Assembly (NCBI GenBank): GCA_013375385.1
Contig: JABXJY010000011.1
Coordinates: forward strand, 1 to 9,769
DNA: 9,769 nucleotides
Reading direction: 5' to 3'
DNA from: Desulfobacterales bacterium
Lineage (GTDB): Bacteria > Desulfobacterota > DSM-4660 > Desulfatiglandales > B25-G16
The translations under genes and the position numbers were made by a program. Below the pieces are notes generated by a model. That model searched no databases and was not told the DNA's origin. It was given only the letters and a program-made list of their open reading frames with translations. This document shows positions 1 through 5,616 of this stretch, piece by piece. Each line of letters begins with the position of its first letter. The first letter of the stretch is position 1.

Positions 1-1191
1 AGAGCGATCAGCTTTAAGGGTAGGTGGAAGATCGGAGATTTCTAGGGTATCACCCGGGGCAAGGAGGATCGCCCTTTCTATGACATTTTCCAGCTCCCGG
101 ACATTGCCTGGCCATGGATATGCCATAAACTGTTCCATTACCTCGGAAGAAACCCCTTTGATACTCTTTTCTAGCTTCGTATTATAAAGCTTGATAAAGT
201 GCTCGCTTACCAGGGGTATATCCTGGACCCTCTCTCTTAACGGTGGCAGATATATGGTCACGACGTTTATTCGGTAATAGAGATCCTCCCTGAAGAGCCC
301 CCTTTTTGTTTCCGCCCCCAAATCCTTGGCTGTAGCTGCAATAACCCTCACATCTACCTTTTTCACGCCGGTGGAGCCGAGAGGGGTTATCTCTTCTCCC
401 TGGAGTACTCTCAGGAGCTTGATCTGGAGAGAGAGTGGAAGCTCACCAATCTCATCCAGAAATATGGTGCCGTTATGTGCCTCTTCAAAACGACCTATTT
501 TATCGCGCCGTGCATCGGTAAAGGCGCCCTTTTTGTAACCGAACAGTTCACTTTCAAGCAGTGTTTCCGGAATTCCCCCACAGTTGATAGACACAAGAGG
601 CCCGGTATGTCTCGATCCATTAAAGTGTATCGCCCGGGCAATCAGCTCTTTTCCGGTACCACTCTCACCTGTAATGAGAACGGTGGTCTTATAATCTGCT
701 ACTTTCTTGATCAGATCAAATACCGAGTGCATCGCCTTGCTTTTCGCCACAATGTTACCGAAGTTATAGGTTTTTTCGATCCTTTGAATCTGATCCATTA
801 ATCTCAGGTTCTCACTCTTGAGACGCTCCCGCTCCTCTGCCTTTTTCAATGATAGGAGGACCTCATCCGTTTTAAACGGTTTACTGATATAGTCATAGGC
901 CCCTAACTTCATAGCCTCAATTGCCGTATCTACGGTTCCATAGGCAGACATCATGATAACCGTAGTGTCCTCTAATCTATCAGTCGCGGACTTTAGAAAT
1001 GCCATGCCATCCATTCTGGGCATCTTGATATCGCAGAGGACAAAATGAAATCCGTCCCCCTCTAGGACTTCCAGCCCTTCCTGGCCATCTGCTGCTGTTT
1101 TGACCTCATAGCCAGCTCCTCTTAAGAGTACCTCAAGCATATGCCTCATGTTGGCTTCGTCTTCGATAATGAGGATCCGTTTTTTTGTCAT
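1..1191 (-). CDS. NtrC-family sigma-54-dependent response regulator, C-terminus cut by window edge
   Basis: Phosphorylation-controlled activator of sigma-54 RNA polymerase. The 397 visible residues start at the ATG at 1191 and run in frame off the left edge. Residues 1-120 form a receiver domain with the acidic pair E10/D11, phospho-acceptor D54 (LCDIKMP), S82 and K104. Residues ~143-370 form the AAA+ domain: Walker A GESGTGKE (175-182), sigma-54 contact loop GAFTDA (222-227, where GAFTGA is usual), Walker B GTIFLDEIGELP (241-252), sensor I region AATAKDL (285-291), arginine-finger region FREDLYYR (300-307) and GNVREL (362-367). The Fis-type DNA-binding helix-turn-helix expected after residue ~400 lies outside the window. 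The start is chosen because MTKKRILIIEDE is a typical receiver beginning; an upstream in-frame GTG exists, and the ribosome site is weak. The sensor kinase gene immediately upstream is the likely partner. The target genes cannot be told from this window. Confidence 0.96.
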   Translation of the reverse strand, partial: MTKKRILIIEDEANMRHMLEVLLRGAGYEVKTAADGQEGLEVLEGDGFHFVLCDIKMPRMDGMAFLKSATDRLEDTTVIMMSAYGTVDTAIEAMKLGAYDYISKPFKTDEVLLSLKKAEERERLKSENLRLMDQIQRIEKTYNFGNIVAKSKAMHSVFDLIKKVADYKTTVLITGESGTGKELIARAIHFNGSRHTGPLVSINCGGIPETLLESELFGYKKGAFTDARRDKIGRFEEAHNGTIFLDEIGELPLSLQIKLLRVLQGEEITPLGSTGVKKVDVRVIAATAKDLGAETKRGLFREDLYYRINVVTIYLPPLRERVQDIPLVSEHFIKLYNTKLEKSIKGVSSEVMEQFMAYPWPGNVRELENVIERAILLAPGDTLEISDLPPTLKADRS

Positions 1192-1208
1192 GACGATTCC
1201 CGTAGTCA

Positions 1209-1359
1209 CTATTCGGCCACCAAGATTTAAACCTGGCCCTTCTCTCCTTTGTGCCTGCCCGCCACCTGCCCGCCATCAGCTGCGCTTCAGGCGCTGGCAG
1301 GCGGGTCGGCTTCTCCTTAGGCGAGGCGGGCGGGTCTTGGTGACTTAGCGGCCGAATAG
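1209..1359. repeat. Composite GC-rich repeat with imperfect inverted ends (MITE-like or REP-like)
   Basis: The left end 1209-1225 reads CTATTCGGCCACCAAGA. The right end 1335-1359 carries the same 17 bases in inverted orientation, split by 8 extra bases (gacttagc, 1342-1349). Between them, 1254-1275 is two tandem copies of CCTGCCCGCCA. This leads into a hairpin pairing CCCGCC (1269-1274) with GGCGGG (1300-1305) and CAGC (1277-1280) with GCTG (1293-1296). The core is far richer in GC than the flanking genes. The element contains no ORF of its own, fills nearly all of the kinase-regulator spacer, and overlaps the 3' end of the kinase gene. Calling it a mobile or dispersed element is inference. 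Confidence 0.6.
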
Positions 1360-2915
1360 AGTGGAAGGATAACGGTCATTGTTGTACCCTTTCCCTCTTC
1401 ACTTTTTGCCTTTATATCTCCTCCCATATCCTCAACAATTCTCAAACTAACCGAAAGTCCCAGGCCCGTTCCCTTTCCAGGTTCCTTTGTTGTAAAAAAT
1501 GGATCAAAGACCCTGTTAAGGTCTTCAGCAGGCATGCCTGGCCCATTATCGATAAATTCTATGTGCACTCTGTTGCCATGTTCCCTTGTATCTGGTTGTG
1601 TTTCCGATACTACACCGGTAGCTATCGATAACTTCTTGCTGGGTGATCCTTCCTTTGTTTGACTGGTCTCCATAGCGTCTATTGCATTCATTACTATATT
1701 CAAAAACACCTGTTTCAGCTTGTCCGGGTCAGCCAGGACCGTATCCCTGGGAGCCTCCTGATCCAGAACAACCCTGATATCGGCCATCATTGGCTGAGGT
1801 TTTAGCATATCAAGCATATCAACAATAATTTGATGAACGGATATTGCTTTCACCTCCCCCTTTGATGGCCTGGAAAAGTCAAGGAGATTCCTGATAGTCC
1901 TGTTTATCCTGTCTATCTCCCTCTCAATGCGACCAATAAAGTCTCTCCGCTCTTCTTTCTTCAGGCCATTCCCCTTAAGAAGGCCTAAGTAGCCAAGGAC
2001 AATCCCTATCGGATTTCCAATTTCATGGGCAACTCCTGAGGCCAATCTACCGATAGAGGCCAATTTCTCAGATCTGATTATCTCTTCCTGGGCTTGTACC
2101 AGCTCAAGATTAGCCTTTTCAAGAGAGCTTATGCCCGCCTTTAGCTCCTGCCTATTGTCTTCAAGACCTCTCAGCATCATGTTGAGGGCCCTTGATAGTC
2201 TGCCAAACTCATTCTGTTCTGTGCTGGAAGTAAGGAAAAAGGCCTCTCCCTCTTTAAATTCCTCGGCCCTTCTGACAAGGCGATTGATTGGCCTTATTAT
2301 TCTCCTGTGAAGGAGATAAAACCCAAATAGTGCCAGGAACAGGGTATTTAACAGGATATAAAAGAGAACAATTTTTTGTGACTGTCTGATTGTTCTGTAC
2401 ATGGGACCTAACGGTATCCGAACAGAGGCTGCACCGACAATCTTTTTTCCGTGCATTATGGGGGAAGCCAAAAACAGCTCTCCTCTCTCAAATGGTAAGA
2501 CGCTCCATGTAGTACCAGAGATGAACCTGGAATCTACTGCGCCTCGTAAGGATTCTCCGGCCAGAGTTAACAGTGTCTTTCGTTCCTGTTCCCCTGTTTT
2601 TGTTTCATGTACTACTCCACCATACTCATTAATAACAACAGCAGCCGAAAGGTGGGTTTCATCTAATAGATGATGGAAATTCTGATAAAAGGGTGATCCC
2701 TTATCAATCTCACTATAGCTCTGCTTTTCATAATTGGTGACCATGTTCTGTTCAATGGTGCGCAAAATTATTCTTCCCTTTCTTATCTCTGCCTTTACCA
2801 TGTCCCTTTCGGTCATCTTTATCATAACAATATCTAGTAACACCATGGCCAAGACAAGGATAATCACGAGTACAAAAAAAATTCCTGCCTTCAGACCATA
2901 TGCAGTGAGTTTCAT
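1317..2915 (-). CDS. Membrane-bound sensor histidine kinase (Cache-like sensor, HAMP, HisKA, HATPase_c)
   Basis: 532-residue inner-membrane histidine kinase, presumed to phosphorylate the NtrC-like regulator downstream. A transmembrane segment at ~11-32 is followed by a periplasmic sensor of ~150 residues (33-181) that resembles a single Cache/PDC fold; its ligand is unknown. A second membrane segment spans ~182-202, then HAMP (~203-256) and a short coiled coil (~255-283). The dimerisation domain carries phospho-acceptor H297 in VAHEIGNP. The ATPase domain shows N406/N410 (N box), DNGPG (456-460, G1), FDPFFTTK (470-477, F box) and GTGLGL (482-487, G2). Every catalytic motif is intact. The protein should end soon after ILPL (516-519), but residues ~520-532 (YSAAKSPRPARLA) and the TAA stop are encoded by the adjoining GC-rich repeat. 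The ATG at 2915 fits the usual short cytoplasmic N-terminus, though its ribosome site is poor. No specific family name can be assigned. Confidence 0.96.
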   Translation of the reverse strand: MKLTAYGLKAGIFFVLVIILVLAMVLLDIVMIKMTERDMVKAEIRKGRIILRTIEQNMVTNYEKQSYSEIDKGSPFYQNFHHLLDETHLSAAVVINEYGGVVHETKTGEQERKTLLTLAGESLRGAVDSRFISGTTWSVLPFERGELFLASPIMHGKKIVGAASVRIPLGPMYRTIRQSQKIVLFYILLNTLFLALFGFYLLHRRIIRPINRLVRRAEEFKEGEAFFLTSSTEQNEFGRLSRALNMMLRGLEDNRQELKAGISSLEKANLELVQAQEEIIRSEKLASIGRLASGVAHEIGNPIGIVLGYLGLLKGNGLKKEERRDFIGRIEREIDRINRTIRNLLDFSRPSKGEVKAISVHQIIVDMLDMLKPQPMMADIRVVLDQEAPRDTVLADPDKLKQVFLNIVMNAIDAMETSQTKEGSPSKKLSIATGVVSETQPDTREHGNRVHIEFIDNGPGMPAEDLNRVFDPFFTTKEPGKGTGLGLSVSLRIVEDMGGDIKAKSEEGKGTTMTVILPLYSAAKSPRPARLA

Positions 2916-2940
2916 GGGTATTTCAGTAGTCCCTTGTCAG

Positions 2941-2982
2941 TGGTTCGTTCTACCCTTATTTATAACAATTATACGCGAACCA
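2941..2982. repeat. 7-bp inverted repeat around the kinase promoter candidate (possible operator)
   Basis: TGGTTCG (2941-2947) is matched exactly by CGAACCA (2976-2982), with 28 AT-rich bases between. The candidate -10 box of the kinase gene sits in the intervening part. The arrangement would suit a dimeric regulator binding across the promoter, but a 7-bp repeat can arise by chance. The rest of the 251 bp between the kinase and prepilin peptidase genes shows only a short GACAAC-type repeat near 3138-3164. Confidence 0.3.
2968..2973 (-). promoter_or_regulatory. Candidate -10 box (TATAAT) for the kinase-regulator pair
   Basis: On the minus strand the sequence reads GCGTATAATTG, a perfect TATAAT. 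It would place the transcript start about 45 bases ahead of the kinase ATG at 2915. No convincing -35 hexamer lies 16-18 bases upstream, so activator help or a false positive are both possible. The box lies inside the loop of the inverted repeat 2941-2982. Confidence 0.4.
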
Positions 2983-3137
2983 TAGAAATTAGCCTCATTA
3001 TTGCTCTTTAGCTTAACCAACAGAATCACGTAACTTATTCAATTGTCGGTCTGTATATTGCCGATAGAGATATGTGAAATTTGGAGAAAAAATCCGCAAA
3101 TGACCTTGTAGACATAGTCGATTTTTCGGTTTCTTTC

Positions 3138-3164
3138 GACAGACAACGGACAACCGTCAACCAG
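3138..3164. repeat. Short degenerate GACAAC/CCGTCAACC repeat behind the prepilin peptidase stop
   Basis: Just after the peptidase stop the plus strand shows repeated units GACA-GACAAC-GGACAAC-CGTCAACC. They include a small palindrome pairing ACGG (3146-3149) with CCGT (3154-3157). On the transcribed minus strand no T-run follows, so it is not a convincing intrinsic terminator. It may be a remnant of a dispersed intergenic repeat. Confidence 0.3.
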
Positions 3165-3166
3165 CA

Positions 3167-3922
3167 CTACTGTTTGATATACCAGTTTATCAATTCCGGG
3201 CCAAAAAATATATAGATAATAGAAGAAAGGGAGAGAAACGGTCCAAAGGGTATCTTAGCCCTGAGTCCTCTCTTGTTTATCAATCCACTGCCACCACCAA
3301 CCAGCACCCCAATCAAGCTACTTGAAAAGAGTATGAAAGGTATTGCCTTCCATCCGAGCCATGCACCAACCATTGCAAGGAGTTTAACATCCCCACCTCC
3401 CATCCCCTCCCGGCCCGTTAACCATTTATATCCTATAGCCACCAGCAACAAAAGACCACCTCCAGTCAAGATTCCAAAAAGGGATTCAAGCCAAGAAACG
3501 AGGGGGATAAGAAAGGAGGCTCCTATCCCAAAGAAGATCCCTGGAATTGATATACTATCTGGTATGATTTGATAATCCAGATCTATGAATGTTATGATAA
3601 TCAAAGCAGCAGAAAATAGAAAAAGGAGTAAAGACTGTAGTGTGAGGCCATACTTCATGAAGAGGGCCAGGGAGAGTAAACCAGATAATCCCTCCACGAC
3701 TGGATAGCGAAAAGAGATATGCTCTTTGCAGTGCCTGCATTTTCCCCGCAGAAGGAAGTAGCTTGCAATGGGTATGTTATCATAGAATCTTATTGGCTCA
3801 CCGCAATGGGGGCAATGAGAAGGAGGGGATAGAATTGATTCTCTTTTTGGTAGTCTGTAAATACAGACATTCAGAAAGCTGCCTACTATGGCACCGAGGA
3901 AAAACACAGATATGGAAATCAT
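3167..3922 (-). CDS. pilD: Type IV prepilin peptidase / N-methyltransferase (PilD/GspO family, A24A)
   Basis: 251-residue polytopic membrane enzyme. It cleaves the leader of type IV pilins and type II secretion pseudopilins and N-methylates the new N-terminal residue. The N-terminal GSFLNVCIYRLP (14-25) is typical of the family. Four cysteines in two CxxC pairs (C37/C40 and C62/C65) make up the zinc-type motif of the methyltransferase half. The aspartyl protease half shows FIDLDYQIIPD (112-122), containing the first catalytic aspartate, and GMGGGDVKLLA (173-183) with the second, D178. Several hydrophobic helices follow, and the length is normal for the family. It stands alone: no pilin, pilB, pilC or gsp gene is in the window, so pilus versus secretion role is open. 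The ATG at 3922 gives the expected short N-terminus; its ribosome site is weak. The neighbouring kinase/regulator pair is suggestive of PilS/PilR but does not establish it. Confidence 0.95.
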   Translation of the reverse strand: MISISVFFLGAIVGSFLNVCIYRLPKRESILSPPSHCPHCGEPIRFYDNIPIASYFLLRGKCRHCKEHISFRYPVVEGLSGLLSLALFMKYGLTLQSLLLFLFSAALIIITFIDLDYQIIPDSISIPGIFFGIGASFLIPLVSWLESLFGILTGGGLLLLVAIGYKWLTGREGMGGGDVKLLAMVGAWLGWKAIPFILFSSSLIGVLVGGGSGLINKRGLRAKIPFGPFLSLSSIIYIFFGPELINWYIKQ

Positions 3923-3957
3923 GCTATCTTTATTGAGGGTTCAACGTTTCACATAAG

Positions 3958-3974
3958 TCCTACCCCTGGTAGGA
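3958..3974. repeat. Perfect 7-bp hairpin in the divergent intergenic region
   Basis: TCCTACC (3958-3964), loop CCT, GGTAGGA (3968-3974) form a perfect 7-bp stem. No T-run flanks it, so it does not look like a terminator. It lies between the divergent prepilin peptidase and yciO-like genes, and its right arm falls where the -35 region of the plus-strand promoter candidate would be. An operator role is inference. Confidence 0.45.
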
Positions 3975-3988
3975 TCTAATTGTGTCAC

Positions 3989-3994
3989 TATAAT
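3989..3994 (+). promoter_or_regulatory. Candidate -10 box (TATAAT) for the yciO-like gene
   Basis: A perfect TATAAT on the plus strand would start transcription near 4001, about 50 bases before the ATG at 4051. The -35 position (around 3966-3971, CTGGTA) matches the consensus poorly and overlaps the hairpin at 3958-3974. Confidence 0.4.
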
Positions 3995-4050
3995 CTGGAC
4001 AAAAGAGCTTAGGAAGGTTACATAGATCATAAATAGTATGGAGAAAGAAT

Positions 4051-4638
4051 ATGCTTTTGTCAATCAATCCTGATAATCCCCAGAAAAGGCTCATAGACAA
4101 GGTCGTTCAGGTATTGGATCAAGGAGGTCTGATAATCTATCCAACGGACACCTTCTACGGTATCGGTTGCGATCTTTTTCAGAAGAAATCTATCCAGCGC
4201 ATATACCACCTTAAGAGGAGACCTCTGGCGAAACCCTTTTCCTTTGTCTGTGCGAATCTGAAGGATATAAGCCTTTATGCACAGGTTTCAAACCATGCCT
4301 ACAGAATTATGAAGAGGTCGCTTCCTGGGCCTTATACCTTTATCTTAGAGGGAACCAGGCTGGTACCCAAGCTAATGCTCACAAGAAGAAGGACTGTGGG
4401 TATAAGGGTACCGAACAACAAAATCTGTTTATCCATAGTGAAAAATTTAGGCCGTCCTATTATTAGCACCAGTGTCCCCCTTGATGAGCCTTCAGTAATC
4501 CATGATACCTATTCTTCTTCGGTTGAAATGGTCATTGATGGGGGAGTGATCTCATATGAACCTTCCACGGTGGTCTCCTTGATAGACGATAGAGCGGAAG
4601 TGATTAGAGAAGGGAAAGGGGAAATTGATTTTATCTAA
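4051..4638 (+). CDS. yciO: YciO/YrdC/Sua5-family protein (threonylcarbamoyl-AMP synthase-like)
   Basis: 195-residue cytosolic protein with one YrdC-like domain and no C-terminal Sua5 domain. True TsaC/Sua5 enzymes make threonylcarbamoyl-AMP from threonine, bicarbonate and ATP for the t6A37 modification of tRNA. From memory, the beginning INPDNPQKRLID, PTDTFYGIG (31-39), LPGPYTFIL (91-99), GIRVPNN (117-123) and the end STVVSLIDD...VIREGKGEIDFI resemble E. coli YciO more closely than TsaC. A KxR-like stretch K55-R56-R57 is kept. The SxN motif of TsaC reads S141-V142-P143 here, so the asparagine is replaced. Tip of call: YciO-type, with t6A activity uncertain. GGAG at 4040-4043, seven bases before the ATG, supports the start. 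It is the only plus-strand gene in the window and its stop overlaps that of sppA. Confidence 0.9.
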   Translation: MLLSINPDNPQKRLIDKVVQVLDQGGLIIYPTDTFYGIGCDLFQKKSIQRIYHLKRRPLAKPFSFVCANLKDISLYAQVSNHAYRIMKRSLPGPYTFILEGTRLVPKLMLTRRRTVGIRVPNNKICLSIVKNLGRPIISTSVPLDEPSVIHDTYSSSVEMVIDGGVISYEPSTVVSLIDDRAEVIREGKGEIDFI

Positions 4639-5543
4639 TCGGATACACTAAATTCTCCGTTCCACCGGTATTCAAGTAGCCCACAATGACGATCAATTCT
4701 GTCGACAATAGAATCAATGAGATCCTTGAATAGCAGATCCCACAAAAGAGATCTTCTTCTCTTCTCAGGATAGATCAGTTTCACATCCCCCTTAATATGA
4801 GCCATCCTCTTAGCTAGATTAACAGCATCCCGGAAATTGCCAAGACTATCCACCAAGCCTAATTCTTTGGCCTCTCTGCCTGAAAAGATCCTGCCATCAG
4901 CTATCTCAAGGATCTTTTCTCTGGGCATATTCCTCCCCTCAGAGACAGCAGTTACAAATTGGTTCCGGATATCCTCCAAAAGGTTCATAAGCAATTCTTT
5001 TTCCCTGTCTGTCATCTTTCGATTTGGGGAACCTATATCCTTGAACTCACCGCTCTTCATTACCTGCATTTCTATCCCGATCTTTCTGAGAAGTTCTTCA
5101 ACCCTGATGAACTCCATAAGTACCCCGATACTGCCGGTAAGGGTTCCAGGGTTGGCGACTATCTTGTCGGCCGCCGATGCAATGTAGTAAGCACCAGAGG
5201 CAGCCAGAGATCCAAGAGAAGCAATCACCTTTTTCGTCTGTGTCGTTCTTTTTGTCTCACTATATATCTCTTGTGAGGGACCTACTCCGCCGCCAGGCGA
5301 ATTTATCCTCAGGATTATGGCCTTGATTTGCTTATCATCTCTGAAAGATATCAATTGCTCTGTAATTGCATCTGCGTCTTTGATCAAACCGTTGACAGGA
5401 ATCACTCCTATTTTGTTGCCGAATGATAGAGCGGGTGTTAGATGGGAGAAAGAAAGAACGATAGCCATTACTGTGCCAAAAAAAAGAACAGCAACACCCA
5501 GTATAACAAGGACCAGTGTAATAGGATTATCCTTTTTAGACAT
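4635..5543 (-). CDS. sppA: Signal peptide peptidase SppA, short single-domain form
   Basis: 302-residue inner-membrane serine protease (S49 family) that degrades signal peptides left after protein export. One membrane anchor spans ~8-31, with the catalytic part outside the cytoplasm. NSPGGGVGPS (81-90) is the oxyanion/substrate region. Nucleophile S116 lies in GSLAASGAYY (111-120). K168 in FKDIGSP is the general base, 52 residues further on, which is the spacing I recall for the Bacillus SppA Ser/Lys pair. GRIFSGREAKELGLVDSLG (217-235) is the family's C-terminal signature. The length fits the short form, not the ~600-residue tandem E. coli form. The last ~40 residues are basic and not recognised. 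The gene follows rpsA by 73 bp with no terminator visible between, so co-transcription is likely. The start at 5543 has only a weak ribosome site but places the anchor normally. Confidence 0.95.
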   Translation of the reverse strand: MSKKDNPITLVLVILGVAVLFFGTVMAIVLSFSHLTPALSFGNKIGVIPVNGLIKDADAITEQLISFRDDKQIKAIILRINSPGGGVGPSQEIYSETKRTTQTKKVIASLGSLAASGAYYIASAADKIVANPGTLTGSIGVLMEFIRVEELLRKIGIEMQVMKSGEFKDIGSPNRKMTDREKELLMNLLEDIRNQFVTAVSEGRNMPREKILEIADGRIFSGREAKELGLVDSLGNFRDAVNLAKRMAHIKGDVKLIYPEKRRRSLLWDLLFKDLIDSIVDRIDRHCGLLEYRWNGEFSVSD

Positions 5544-5616
5544 AAGGTTTTCTTTCTAACTTTTGAGGGGAAAGATGTGGCAGGGATTATGAAGGGCCAT
5601 CTAGAGACCTCATATG

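Noticed and set aside
475..801. Plus-strand open frame of 108 codons
   Set aside because: It lies wholly opposite the AAA+ domain of the sigma-54 regulator, whose motifs are clear. No ribosome site or recognisable domain.
1254..1275. Tandem CCTGCCCGCCA as a possible CRISPR or tandem array
   Set aside because: Only two 11-base copies with no spacers; it is part of a GC-rich hairpin repeat.
2916..3166. Sigma-54 promoter (GG-N10-GC) ahead of the kinase gene
   Set aside because: I found no convincing TGGCAC-N5-TTGC type match in the region.
4837..5187. Plus-strand open frame of 116 codons
   Set aside because: Opposite the catalytic region of sppA; codon pattern and motifs belong to the minus strand.
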